64,000 nucleotides of DNA, taken from the NCBI GenBank assembly GCA_015075175.1, contig JABTUV010000001.1, positions 1,012,501 to 1,076,500 of the forward strand. Direction: 5' to 3'. The stretch is from a bacterium. GTDB lineage: Bacteria > Hinthialibacterota > Hinthialibacteria > H5-UNCL2. The position numbers and the translations under genes were made by a program. Of the stretch, positions 11,101-19,937 are shown piece by piece. A model generated the notes under the pieces. The model saw only the letters and a program-made list of their open reading frames with translations, made no database searches and was not told the origin of the DNA. The stretch's first letter is position 1. Each line of letters starts with the position of its first letter.

Positions 11101-11718
11101 AAGAAGCCCGAGCGGGAGTTGCTCATCTCGCGTCGGAACGATGGGCAAGCGGGCGCGCAGGCGCGCCGTTTCGCCGTCGTTTGGGCCGTCGTCCACCACC
11201 TGGGGCGGGTGTTCGGACCTTCCAGTCCGGGCGGGCGGCCGTCCCAATGGATGCACGACTGGCTGCTGTCGCCGCTACTCTCACAGAGCTTCGCCGAGCT
11301 GGGCTGCGACCATGCGGGCGCGCACGGTTGTGTCGCCATGCTGGAGGCGATGCTGGACCATCCGGTCTGGACGCCTGGGACGCCCGCGCGGCTGCTATCG
11401 GCGACGCATCTCGCCGATGCGTTGGGAGTCAACGAGTATCAGCACGTGCGATGGTTCAATCGCGAACGTTACGAGGAGATGCTTCATTGGCTGGCGTTCG
11501 GGCAGGCGGTTGAGGCGCTGTCGGATGAGAAGGTCGAGGCGAGGCAGCGCCGCGCGCGGGTGCAAGCTGCGGCGGCCGGCGCAGTGTGGGCGATGGCCGC
11601 GGCGCAAGAGGCCGGCTACGACTTGGAGAAGACGCTGACTCTGCTGGATAAGCCGCCTGCTCCAAAAGGTGGCTCCTGGCAGCCTCGCGAAAGAAAGAAG
11701 AACCGAGTCCTCGAGTAG
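8185..11718 (+). CDS. Large GH13-family alpha-amylase-like enzyme, 5' end frameshifted
   Basis: The intact frame from about 8710 to 11718 encodes about 1,000 residues with a GH13 catalytic barrel: SDMVPNHVGLYS (first conserved Asn/His region), IRFDAAMTLA (nucleophile Asp), LLLAEAFW (acid/base Glu) and FMNNPDERT (third Asp). A long C-terminal helical region follows. The enzyme should act on alpha-glucans; its exact substrate is unknown. The N-terminal 175 residues are spread over several frames between 8185 and 8710 (for example EFDAIVAGAESEAA, ILRFLIDHYVLDEQ, ERSVAALVRLLPPEEVA, MLLLALGNQNPAMAPY), needing about six indels. The ATG at 8185 has AAGAGG upstream. The last 7-8 codons and the TAG stop lie within a dispersed hairpin repeat. 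Confidence 0.8.
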
Positions 11719-11782
11719 CGGCGCGCCGGGTGGCCTGCTTGACGTGCGCGATATAACTTCGCGCCGCGTATCGAGAGGACGA
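11686..11782 (+). repeat. Dispersed hairpin element, copy 1
   Basis: A unit of about 95 bp bounded by ACCGAGTCCTCGAGT on the left and GCGTATCGAGAGGAC on the right; the ends are imperfect inverted repeats of each other. It shares both ends with copies at 11929-11985, 12107-12199 and 31857-31951. The stop codon of the GH13 gene is supplied by this copy. Confidence 0.75.
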
Positions 11783-11928
11783 TCTCGATGCGCCCAGGCC
11801 GCTTTGGGAACTGTCTTGAGGGGCCGTCGCTGGCCGGGGGAGCAAGGGACAGTCGCTCACCAGTCTTCGATTTACCCGTACACGATGAAAACGCGCGGCC
11901 TATCAGGCGCCACGACCGCCTCCATGTC

Positions 11929-11985
11929 GTCCTCTCGATACGCCGGAGTACCGGCCACTCGAGGACTCGGTTCTTTTTTCTGTCG
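11929..11985 (-). repeat. Dispersed hairpin element, short copy 2
   Basis: The reverse complement has the same two ends as copy 1 (ACCGAGTCCTCGAGTGGC and GCGTATCGAGAGGACG), but most of the middle is missing, leaving about 57 bp. It lies in opposite orientation between two full copies. Confidence 0.7.
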
Positions 11986-12007
11986 CACCCCCGGAAGCCC
12001 TTTTTCA

Positions 12008-12080
12008 GAGCAGTCACCCCATGCCCGCGCCCATGCCCGCACAGGAGCAGGCGTCGCGCACGGGCAATGGGTGACTGCTC
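12008..12080. repeat. Inverted repeat with 20-bp arms
   Basis: Left arm 12008-12027 (GAGCAGTCACCCCATGCCCG) and right arm 12061-12080 (CGGGCAATGGGTGACTGCTC) pair almost completely around a loop of about 33 nt. It sits between hairpin copies 2 and 3. It may be a small mobile hairpin or a transcription terminator without a U tract. No coding sequence was found in 11719-12289. Confidence 0.7.
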
Positions 12081-12106
12081 CCAAAAATGGGCCTTGCCAG
12101 GGTTGC

Positions 12107-12199
12107 GAGAAAAAGAAAAACCGAGTCCTCGAGTAGCGGCCCGACGAGCGCGTTGCCAAGATGCGAGATGTAACTTCGGGCCGCGTATCGAGAGGACGG
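12107..12199 (+). repeat. Dispersed hairpin element, copy 3
   Basis: A full-length copy with the same ends as copy 1 and a diverged middle. It ends about 90 bp from the tdh stop codon. Confidence 0.75.
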
Positions 12200-12289
12200 C
12201 ATGGACGCGGCCAACCCGCCTTCGGAGCGGCCTCGGTTATTATCTTCTATGGGAGAGGCGAAGGCTCGTGAGCGCCTGTCCCTTGTCGG

Positions 12290-13408
12290 CTACTTGAACG
12301 GGGCGTAGGCGCGCTTGAGGACCTTGGGATCGCGCTTGATCGTGTCCGGACCCAGGTTGTCCAACGCGCCCAGGTGCGTGGCGGGCGACATGACCTGCCG
12401 CCGGAAGGCCGCATCCCGCGCCAGCGCCTCGATCAGGTAGGTCCAGATGGCGTGTGTGCGCCCGGTGATGCCGGTTACGCGCAGCTTCTTGCCGTTCTCG
12501 CTGTGCGTGAACTCCTGGCGCGAGAAGATGATGTCGTCCGGCTTCCTGCCCGCCAGCGTGATGGCCGGATCGCCGTAAAGTCCGAAGAGAACCAGATGGC
12601 CGCCGTCGCGCGTGTACTTCTTGCACATCTCCAGGACCGACTTGTACTTGCCGGCGATGTCCACTACCGCGTCGAAGCCGGCCCCGTGCGTGAACTCCAT
12701 CACCTTGGCGTCCAGCTCGGCGTCGCGTGAGTTCCAGACGGCGTCGGCGATTCCCAATTTCTGGGCGAACTCGATGCGGACGGGATCCACCTCGAAGGCG
12801 GCGATCTTCTCCACGCCGAAGTGGCGGGCGAAAATCTGCGCGTACAGGCCGTGCGGGCCGCAGCCCACGATGGCGACGCTTTTCGCCCCTTTGTCTTTCA
12901 GATACCGGCCGATCAACGCATCATTGCCGGCGGCCTCCAGAAGCGAGGGATAGAATCCGTCCACGAGGACTTCCGGCAGGGGATAGAGGCACTCGGCGGG
13001 GACGGCGGTGTATTCGGCGTAGGCCCCCGACAGCGGCAGAAGGCGCCTGCCGCTGGCGTCACGGGGGCCCCAGATGCCGATGATGCCCTCATCGTCGCCG
13101 CAGCCGGGTACGTGATAGTGCGACTCCGCCGCCACCAGCGCGCCCTTCTTCACCTCCCACAGCCCGCGTTGCGAGAGGATGGCATTGACCTCGCGTCCCA
13201 TCTCCACGACTTCGCCGAAGAGTTCATGGCCGGGCACGATGCCCGGCTCGACCCCCGCGACTTGGCCGCGGAACATCTGCTCGTCCGTGCCGCACACCGA
13301 CGCGCCGCGGATTCTGACCAATACCTGGTCGGCGGTAATGGCAGGAACGGGAATGTCGTCCAGTCGGAGCGAGCCGGGCTCGCCGGGAGCGTAAATCCAG
13401 GCTTTCAT
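12290..13408 (-). CDS. tdh: Zinc-dependent threonine 3-dehydrogenase-like MDR oxidoreductase
   Basis: This 372-residue medium-chain dehydrogenase probably oxidises L-threonine to 2-amino-3-ketobutyrate with NAD. It shows the catalytic zinc Cys in GASVCGTDEQMF, the GHE motif in PGHELFGEVVEMG, and a Rossmann fold with VAIVGCGPHGLYAQ followed by an acidic residue (AFEVDP). The clustered structural-zinc cysteines common in the family are not evident: only one Cys is seen in the HYHVPGCGD stretch. Its ATG overlaps the stop of the 2-amino-3-ketobutyrate CoA ligase gene by 4 bp (ATGA), so the two are translationally coupled and the pairing supports the substrate. Another sugar or polyol dehydrogenase activity is possible. 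Confidence 0.82.
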   Translation of the reverse strand: MKAWIYAPGEPGSLRLDDIPVPAITADQVLVRIRGASVCGTDEQMFRGQVAGVEPGIVPGHELFGEVVEMGREVNAILSQRGLWEVKKGALVAAESHYHVPGCGDDEGIIGIWGPRDASGRRLLPLSGAYAEYTAVPAECLYPLPEVLVDGFYPSLLEAAGNDALIGRYLKDKGAKSVAIVGCGPHGLYAQIFARHFGVEKIAAFEVDPVRIEFAQKLGIADAVWNSRDAELDAKVMEFTHGAGFDAVVDIAGKYKSVLEMCKKYTRDGGHLVLFGLYGDPAITLAGRKPDDIIFSRQEFTHSENGKKLRVTGITGRTHAIWTYLIEALARDAAFRRQVMSPATHLGALDNLGPDTIKRDPKVLKRAYAPFK

Positions 13409-14634
13409 TTGATTCTTCCAAACGTCTCCAGGACATAGTCGAGATCGGCGCGCGTGTGCGCCGCGGAAAGTTGAATGCGAATCGTCTCGTCCCCGACGGG
13501 AACGACCGGAAAGGTCAGGCCGGTCGCCAGGATGCCGTGCTCGAAGAGGGCTTTGACCATCGCGCGCACGCGGGCCGTGTCGCGGATGAGCACGGGCACG
13601 ATGGGATGTACGCCCGGGATGGTCTCGAACCCGAGCGTCTCGATTCCCGACCGGAAATATTCGGCGTTGGCCTTGACGGCGGCGATCTTCCCGCGCCCCT
13701 CGTCGCTGTCGACGATGGCCAGCGAGGCAAGACCTGCGTTGGCCGCGCCGGGCGAGACGGGGTTGGTATAAATGTAGGTGTCGGCGCGCTGGCGCACGAT
13801 CTCGATAATCTCCGCGGTACCGGCGACGTAGCCGCCCTCCGCGCCGAAGGCCTTGCCCAGCGTGCTGGTAATCACGTCCACGTCGGACTCGCCGGCGACT
13901 TCGGGAGTGCCGCGGCCGGTGGGACCGTAAGCGGCCGTGCCGTGCGAATCGTCCACGATGGTGAGGACTCCGTCGCGAAAGCGGCGGTGCCGCATCTTGC
14001 ACGCGGCGACGATTTCTCTCAGCGGCGCGTAATCCCCGCGCATGGAAAAGACGCCGTCAAAGATCACGATCACGCGCTGGATGCCCGCCGGAACCGCGTC
14101 CAGGCAGCGCTCCAGGTCCGCCACGTCGTTGTGTTTGAAGATGCCCTTGTTCTCGCCCGGTACGCCCGCGATGCGCAGCGCGCGCACGATGCTGTTGTGG
14201 TTCAATTCGTCGCTGATGACGTAGGTGCTCTTGTTGCAGAGCGCGATGGCCACGCCCAGGTTGGCCATGTAGGCGCAGGAAAAAATCTTGGCCGCCTCAC
14301 AACCGTGAAAGGCGGCCAGCCGCTCCTCCAACCGCTGGTGATATTTCGTCGTGCCGTCAATGAATCGCACCGCGCCGGGGTTGACGCCCAGCTCGCGTGA
14401 GGCCGTGTCCTCGGCCTCGATCAAGCGCGGATCCTGGGCCAGGCCCAGGTAGCCGTTGGAGTTCATCTTCAGGAAAGGCTTGTCGCCCTGACCGGCCAGG
14501 AGAAAGCGCGGCCCGCGTCCCTCGCGCGCCGGCAGGTAGCCGACCACGACGCGCTCGGGGGCCTTTCTTACGCCGCGTTGTTCCAACTCCTCAAGTTCTG
14601 AAAGCAGAGCAGCTTTGATGCGGTCCGTAGGCAT
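13405..14634 (-). CDS. kbl: Glycine C-acetyltransferase (2-amino-3-ketobutyrate CoA ligase)
   Basis: The 409-residue PLP enzyme of the alpha-oxoamine synthase family cleaves 2-amino-3-ketobutyrate with CoA to glycine and acetyl-CoA. Visible motifs are the PLP lysine in TSTLGKAFGAEGGY, the DDSHGTAAYGPTGRG segment that stacks on the cofactor, and MNSNGYLGLAQDPR at the N-terminus. The ATG at 14634 was chosen because AAGGAT lies just upstream; residues further upstream in the frame derive from a repeat. With the downstream tdh it forms a two-gene threonine-to-glycine operon. Confidence 0.92.
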   Translation of the reverse strand: MPTDRIKAALLSELEELEQRGVRKAPERVVVGYLPAREGRGPRFLLAGQGDKPFLKMNSNGYLGLAQDPRLIEAEDTASRELGVNPGAVRFIDGTTKYHQRLEERLAAFHGCEAAKIFSCAYMANLGVAIALCNKSTYVISDELNHNSIVRALRIAGVPGENKGIFKHNDVADLERCLDAVPAGIQRVIVIFDGVFSMRGDYAPLREIVAACKMRHRRFRDGVLTIVDDSHGTAAYGPTGRGTPEVAGESDVDVITSTLGKAFGAEGGYVAGTAEIIEIVRQRADTYIYTNPVSPGAANAGLASLAIVDSDEGRGKIAAVKANAEYFRSGIETLGFETIPGVHPIVPVLIRDTARVRAMVKALFEHGILATGLTFPVVPVGDETIRIQLSAAHTRADLDYVLETFGRIK

Positions 14635-14668
14635 GGTATCCTTGCGTGGGGCGCGGTGTGGGGGCCCT

Positions 14669-14687
14669 CCCCCCTTAACAAGGGGGG
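14669..14687. repeat. CCCCCCTTAACAAGGGGGG dispersed palindrome
   Basis: A perfect-stem palindrome upstream of kbl. Related sequences lie at about 28045-28062 (CTCCCTTAATAAGGGGAG) and 35477-35491 (CCCCTTGATAAGGGG), so it is a dispersed intergenic motif and not a gene-specific operator. Confidence 0.6.
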
Positions 14688-14738
14688 ACAGGGGATTGCG
14701 CCCCAATCAATGCCACCCTAAAGGACCGGACCATTGGG

Positions 14739-14844
14739 GTCAAGCCAAATGCCGGACACCCGCCAGGATCCTCCTGCATGGGCTGCGAGAATCGCGGCCA
14801 GGTCGAGGTCGTCAAGCCAAATGCCCGACACCCGCCAGGATCCT
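14739..14844 (+). repeat. 34-bp direct repeat, two copies
   Basis: GTCAAGCCAAATGCCGGACA and its continuation CCCGCCAGGATCCT occur at 14739-14772 and again at 14811-14844, differing at about one position and separated by 38 bp. Confidence 0.75.
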
Positions 14845-14987
14845 CTCCTCCGGCCCGAACCCAACGCCTCCACGCTCCCTCGCTGGTCGATCATTGTGGC
14901 GATGAGCTCTGTCATTTCGACCGAAGGAGAAACCTGCCTCCAGCGCCGGATGCCTGAGATACGTCGGTCAAGATTTCTCCCTTCGGT

Positions 14988-15064
14988 CGAAATGACAGCG
15001 TGCCGTGGTCGAAATGACAGCGTGCCGTGGTCGAAATGACAGCGTGCCGTGATCGAAATGACAC
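14988..15064 (-). repeat. 22-bp tandem repeat array, opposite orientation
   Basis: Three full units of CGAAATGACAGCGTGCCGTG plus GT/AT and a partial fourth lie head to tail. This is the reverse complement of the unit at 7713-7849. An inverted GTCATTTCGACCGAAGGAG lies at about 14909 and AGATTTCTCCCTTCGGTCGAAATG at about 14971, so this locus also has the capacity to form a large stem. Confidence 0.8.
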
Positions 15065-15173
15065 TTGTTGCAGCAGAAGGAGACCGGGTGGCACAGGTCG
15101 CCGGACCTGTGCGCACATCTGAGGAACCCAGGTCTGTAGACTTGGGTTACTCCGTGAATTTCCGGGTTGACTG

Positions 15174-15235
15174 GTTAAATTGATTTAACTAATATATCTT
15201 TGATTATGTATCAATAATCAGCCTGTTTATTGATA
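15174..15235 (+). promoter_or_regulatory. AT-rich operator/promoter region of acyl-CoA dehydrogenase locus
   Basis: Two strong dyads lie in an AT-rich patch within GC-rich DNA. GTTAAAT-TG-ATTTAAC occupies 15174-15189. TATCAATAA and TTATTGATA occupy 15209-15217 and 15227-15235, perfect 9-bp arms with a 9-bp spacer. A third overlapping dyad GATTAT/ATAATC is at 15202-15219. Such symmetry fits a dimeric regulator (TetR- or FadR-like) controlling the downstream fatty-acid gene. The regulator itself is not in the window. Confidence 0.55.
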
Positions 15236-15304
15236 TGTTTTTTACGTTTTTGACGTTACAAGTTCGCGGTGCAGCTCGTGCGCCGAGAGAGAAGGAAACC
15301 GTTG

Positions 15305-17539
15305 ATGCACATCGCCGAATCTGCCGTTCGAGAGACTCTTCGCACCCTTCCCGGGGACGACGCGCGCCAGATCATGTGGCGTTTCGCCGAGCGCTGGGAC
15401 CTGCAGATGCTGGCGCAGTCCACGCGCAGTGTGGCGCGGGGAACCATCGCCCGCATGGTCGCGGACGGACTGCGCAACAGTCACGAATGGACGCCGGAGA
15501 AGGCTCGGATGCTGGCGGCTTTCGACGAGTCGGGCATTACGGCGGCGTTTCTGGATCCTGCGAACGGCGGATACATCGAGGGGCCCAAGAACCTGGCGTT
15601 GGCGCTGGTCGCCTTCGAGTTGGCCTGGGTGGACGCGGGCGCGGCGACGTGCAGTCTGGCCGGCAACCTGGCGCTCTCGCCCATCCATGAGCGGGGAACC
15701 GAGGAGCAGCGCAACTATTACGAGGGGCGCTGCGCGCCCGCTGGCCCGGGCGAGGAGCGGCCGACCTGGCGCGGCGCCTTCGCCCTCACTGAGCCGCTGC
15801 CCTTCGTCGGCGTGGATACCGGCGTCGTGTCCGGCAGGGTCCGCGTGGCCGAGTGGAAGGAGGGCGAGGAGCCGATTCTGGAGGTCAGCAAGCGCGGCCG
15901 CTTTATCACCAACATGGGTTTCGCCAATTTCGTCACGGCGGCGGTGGATTCGGGCGATCCGCGCATCAAGGGCAGTTGCATGGTGATCCTGGAGGAGGGC
16001 GATCCGGGCACGTTCGACCGCGGCGCCCCCACGCTCAAGCTGGTGCATCAACTGTCGTCCACCAGCGATCCCATTTTCAACCTGAGGGTACCGGCCCATC
16101 GCATCATCGGCGGTTACACCGTTAAGGACGGCGTGATCATCCCCAGGTACAACCACAGCGAGGTGATCGAGGCGGTGTTCCGGCGCACGCGGGTGACGGT
16201 CGCCATCATGACGGCAGCCAAGCTTCTGTCGGCAGTGGAACCGGTAATCCGCTATCAGCGGGGGCGTTTTCGCGGCGGCGAGGGCCAGCCGGGCACGCCG
16301 CGCTACGAGCTGGGACTGCAACAGAAAGAGGACGCGCTGCATCGGCTGGTGGATGTCTGGGCGACGGGCGAGGCGGCGGCCTCGCTGGGTTTTGAAGCCG
16401 CCCGCCTCTTCGACCGGCTGGATCCCCTGGAGAAAGAGAAGGACGCCGTGATGGCGGCGCAAGGCGTCTCCGGCGGCCGCGCGCAGCTCAAAGTCCTGCG
16501 CAAGGCGGAGAACGACGCCCACCAGTTCCTCCGCCTTTCCGCGCAACCTGAAGGCGAGCGCGACGCAGCTCGTTATGCGGCGCTGGCGGCCGATCCCATC
16601 GTGCAGTATTCCATTCTGGACAGCGTCGCCAATGTGCTCTGCCCCGCCTGCAAGCTCTGGAACACCGGCTTCGGTGCGACCATGATGCGCGAGGCCGTCA
16701 GCCTTATGGGCGGCTACGGCATCACCCAGGACTGCCCGGGCTTTCTCGCCCAGAAGTGGATGGACGCGCAACTGGAGGCGACCTACGAGGGTCCGGAAGC
16801 GGTGCAACGGCGGCAGATGTCCATCACCATGACCAACCCGCTGTTCCTGGGGCAGTTCCGGCAATGGGCGGGGGAAATGCGGACGATCGCCAGCGCTCGG
16901 CCCGGTACCGGCGCTTGCACGCTGGCGACGGCGATGAGCCTCTGGCTCTGGTCGGTGGAATACCTGCAGAAGGCCAAAGACGCGCAGGGAAACCCGCTTT
17001 TTCACAGTTCGCGGCAGGGCGTCACGTTTCCCCTGGCGGACGCGCTGGCGTGGCTTCTTTCCGCGCGCAGCCTGATCCTGGACGTGATGGAGCTGGAGGA
17101 AAAGGGACCGCAGAATCCCGTGGTCGCGGAGGGACTGGCGGGACTGGTCGGGTTTTACACCGACCTGTGCCACGTGCACGCGGCGCGGGCGAGCGGCGAG
17201 GTGGGACGCATCTGCGCGGAGCTGGTTTTCGGCTACCATGCGCATCCGGCGTGGGCGGAGGCCGGGTGCCGCTGCTTTCTGGCTGAGGAGTTGGAGGAGC
17301 TGGAGAGCGTGGCGCCGGGCTTTGCCAGCGTGGCCTGGCCCGGTGGCGACGTGGTCGAAGGGGGCGGCCGCCACGTCCCCAAGGCGGGCCCGTGCGTGCG
17401 CTTCTCCGGCATGGAGGCCTTTGCCCGCCTGCGCACGAAACTGGACGGCTGCCTGACCGGCGCGCGCCTGGCCAAGGACCGCGCGGCCATGGCGCTCACG
17501 ACCGTGATGATCCCCGAGGCGCTGGATTATCCTCAGTAG
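15305..17539 (+). CDS. Acyl-CoA dehydrogenase family protein, long form
   Basis: The 744-residue product belongs to the acyl-CoA dehydrogenase family: FAD-dependent alpha,beta-oxidation of an acyl-CoA with transfer of electrons to ETF. The segment MREAVSLMGGYGITQD and the downstream TYEGPEAVQRRQMS match the family's C-terminal helical domain; the Glu of YEG is at the position of the usual catalytic base. It is about 350 residues longer than classical short/medium-chain enzymes, with a C-terminal helical extension as in very-long-chain-like forms. The ATG at 15305 follows GAAGGA. It is followed after 18 bp by an ETF-quinone oxidoreductase and later by etfBA, which together form a path from acyl-CoA to quinone. 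Confidence 0.88.
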   Translation: MHIAESAVRETLRTLPGDDARQIMWRFAERWDLQMLAQSTRSVARGTIARMVADGLRNSHEWTPEKARMLAAFDESGITAAFLDPANGGYIEGPKNLALALVAFELAWVDAGAATCSLAGNLALSPIHERGTEEQRNYYEGRCAPAGPGEERPTWRGAFALTEPLPFVGVDTGVVSGRVRVAEWKEGEEPILEVSKRGRFITNMGFANFVTAAVDSGDPRIKGSCMVILEEGDPGTFDRGAPTLKLVHQLSSTSDPIFNLRVPAHRIIGGYTVKDGVIIPRYNHSEVIEAVFRRTRVTVAIMTAAKLLSAVEPVIRYQRGRFRGGEGQPGTPRYELGLQQKEDALHRLVDVWATGEAAASLGFEAARLFDRLDPLEKEKDAVMAAQGVSGGRAQLKVLRKAENDAHQFLRLSAQPEGERDAARYAALAADPIVQYSILDSVANVLCPACKLWNTGFGATMMREAVSLMGGYGITQDCPGFLAQKWMDAQLEATYEGPEAVQRRQMSITMTNPLFLGQFRQWAGEMRTIASARPGTGACTLATAMSLWLWSVEYLQKAKDAQGNPLFHSSRQGVTFPLADALAWLLSARSLILDVMELEEKGPQNPVVAEGLAGLVGFYTDLCHVHAARASGEVGRICAELVFGYHAHPAWAEAGCRCFLAEELEELESVAPGFASVAWPGGDVVEGGGRHVPKAGPCVRFSGMEAFARLRTKLDGCLTGARLAKDRAAMALTTVMIPEALDYPQ

Positions 17540-17557
17540 TAAGGAAACAAAGCGTAA

Positions 17558-18930
17558 TTGTCCATTAACCCTGTAGCGGTCTCCGACCGCGTGAGCCTGG
17601 AGGTGGATATCGCCTGCGTGGGCTTCGGCCCGGCGATGGGCGGCTTTCTCACTACGTTGGCGCGCGGACTGCTAAGCCCCGACGGCACGCCGGCGGTCGA
17701 GAGCGCCGCCATGCCCGGCCTGCCGCCGCAGGTCGTCTGCTACGAGCGCGCCGACGACCTCGGCTTCGGCGTCTCCGGCGTGGTTACCCGCGCGCGCGGC
17801 ATCCGCGAGAGTTTTCCCGACCTTGACGCAAACCAGATTCCCTTGGCGACCGGTGTCACGGTCGAGCAGGTCGTCTACCTCTTGGATCCCATCGGCGCCA
17901 GCCGGCGATCGCCGACCTTGCGCGCCGCCGACGCGGTGCTGCGCGGGCTGGGTAGGCTCTTGGGCGTGCGCCATCATGCGCTGCCGCTGCCTTGGATTCC
18001 GCCTTTTCTTTCCAAGCACGGCGGCCTCGTCATGTCCCTGGGGCAGTTCAACCAATGGGTCGCCTCCCAACTCATGACTACGGGCGCGGTGCAACTCTGG
18101 CCGGCCACGCCCGTATCCGCGCCGCTGATCGAAGACGGCAGGGTCGTGGGCGTGCGTCTCGCCGACCAGGGCGTGGATAAGAAGGGCCATCCGGACGCGG
18201 GCTACATGCCCGGCATGGACATCCGCGCCGCGCTTACCGTGGTGGGCGACGGCCCCGTCGGCGCGGTAGGTCAACAACTCGACGCGCATTTTGGTATGCC
18301 TGATGAACACCACCAGCGCGACTGGGCCGTGGGCATGAAGATGGTGGTCGATCTCCCGCCCGACTGCGCGCTGCAGGCGGGGACCGTCCTGCACACGCTG
18401 GGCTATCCCGAGCCGGAAATCTTCGGCTTCCTCTACGTCTATCCCGACAACGTGGCCTCGCTGGGCATCTTCGTGCCCAGCTGGTTCGACAGTCCCGTCC
18501 GCACCGCGTATCGCTACATGCAGCATTGGATGCAGCATCCGTACTTATGGAAACACCTCTCGGCGGCAAGCCTGCGTTCGTGGGGCGCCAAGAGCCTGCA
18601 AGAGTCGGGCTGGCGGGGCGAGCCGTACCTGGCAGGCGATGGCTACGCGCGCATCGGCGAAGGCTCCGCAGTACCAACGTGCTCACGGGTTCGGGCGTGG
18701 ACGAGGCCTGGACCACGGGCGCGCAGTTGGGTGAAGCGGTGCTTGAGCTGTTGAAAGACGGCCAACCGTTTACGCGCGAGAACTTGGAGGCGACTTACGT
18801 CAAACGCCGCCGCGCCAGCTGGGTCGAGGTCGAGTCGAAGATGGCCATGCGCGCACGCGACGGGTTTCAGCACGGCTTCATTCGCGGCCTTCTGGGCATG
18901 GCGCTGGCGGGGATGAGCAAGGGATGCTGA
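17558..18930 (+). CDS. ETF:quinone oxidoreductase-like flavoprotein, FAD domain, frameshifted
   Basis: The N-terminal part reads as an FAD-binding Rossmann fold (VDIACVGFGPAMGGF) and continues through ETF-QO-like sequence. Near 18670 the frame changes after AGDGYARIGEGS; the downstream segment STNVLTGSGVDEAWTTGAQLGEAV, the expected FAD-binding helix, is in another frame, consistent with one lost base. It ends ...GMALAGMSKGC at 18930. The start is a TTG with AAGGA upstream (17541-17545). It would pass electrons from ETF into the quinone pool at the membrane. The C-terminal Fe-S part follows in an overlapping frame. Confidence 0.75.
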
Positions 18931-19533
18931 GCGATGCCGGCGCGCTCGAAGCGCCCGCAGGACCGTATTCCACGCTGGAGGAGTACTATCGCGGGCGCAT
19001 ACCCGAAGCCGAGCTGGAGCGCATCCGGCAGGAGGCGAACCGCGAGGGCAGGTCGCTTTCCGACGCCTTGATGACGCGGGCCGGCTGGCCGGAGATCGCC
19101 TACGACGGGCGGCTGCTCGTCTCGCACCAGGACGCGCTGCTGCTGGGCGGCAAGGCAGGCGGCCCCTGTTACGCCGACCACGTGGTGTTTCTATCCCCAC
19201 TTGTGCGAGCGTTGCGGAGCTCGGATTTGCGTCGAGATGTGTTCAGGACAGGCGATCACGGCCACGCCGGGCGGCGGCGTTCCCCAGTTCGACCGCGAGA
19301 AGTGCGTGCACTGCGGCGCCTGCCTCTGGAACTGCGGAACCGGCCGCCCCGACGATCCCGAGCGGCGCGCCATCGCCTTCGGGCGGCGCGGCGGATTGCA
19401 CTCGGCGGAGGAATTGAGGGAAGAAAGGGCTGGAAACGGTTGCGGTGGGAGGCTCAATATAGGTCAAGCGACACGCAGGAGGGGCATGAGCGCCTGCGCG
19501 TGGATGTGGATACGTCGGTCGTGGTGGCTGTGA
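18924..19533 (+). CDS. Fe-S C-terminal part of ETF-QO (separate gene or same gene, frameshifted)
   Basis: An ATG at 18924 overlaps the previous stop (ATGCTGA) and opens a frame with a helical region (STLEEYYRGRIPEAEL). Near 19191 one extra base shifts the frame, after which YPHLCERCGARICVEMC and REKCVHCGACLWNC supply two Cys clusters suited to 4Fe-4S binding, as at the C-terminus of ETF-QO. Either this was a single polypeptide with the FAD domain, or a translationally coupled ferredoxin subunit. The C-terminal end is uncertain and overlaps the start of the PIN gene. Confidence 0.65.
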
Positions 19534-19936
19534 GGATGAAGAGTTTTCTGAATCGAGCCGCGCCTTGCTTACGATGGCGAAAGAAGGGCATGTTTACCTG
19601 CTGGTGTCTTCCTTGCTTCTTGACGAACTGGTGGATGCGCCCAAGTCCGTCGCCGCGCACCTTCACGACTTGCCCGGCGAAGCACTTGAAGTGATTCGCG
19701 CCTCGGACGAAAGCAGGCGATTGCGCGACCTCTACCTCGCTGCCGGCGTAGTGAGTCCGGCGTCCATCGACGACGCCCACCACGTTGCACTGGCCACAGT
19801 TGCAGGAGCTGAATTGCTCGTCAGCTGGAATTTTCGCCACATCGTCCACATGGCGAAGATACGAGGTTTCAATGCCGTGAATCTGCGTGAGGGATATGGT
19901 ATTCTCGAAATACGTTCGCCCAAGGAGGTGGTCTGA
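19486..19936 (+). CDS. PIN-domain toxin-like ribonuclease (VapC-like), frameshifted at the N-terminus
   Basis: About 145 residues form a PIN domain, the Mg-dependent RNase fold of VapC toxins. Candidate acidic residues are the Asp in VDVDTSVVV at the start, the Glu in LLLDELVDAP, the Asp pair in SPASIDDAHHVALA, and the later SWNFRHIVHM motif. The first strand (19498-19530) is in a different frame from the rest, which runs GCEDEEFSESSRALLTM onward, so one or two indels lie at 19488-19530. The frame is intact from there to the stop at 19936. A small partner gene follows after 1 bp. The pair splits the ETF locus. Confidence 0.72.
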
Positions 19937-19937
19937 C

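Noticed and set aside
13224-13436. Short frames overlapping the tdh/kbl junction, and the upstream extension of the tdh frame to 14002
   Set aside because: Out-of-frame readings of kbl; the tdh start is fixed by the ATGA overlap and protein similarity.
15242-17374. 710-residue frame antisense to the acyl-CoA dehydrogenase
   Set aside because: Shadow of a high-GC gene; His/Arg-rich composition without motifs, while the plus-strand frame shows family motifs.
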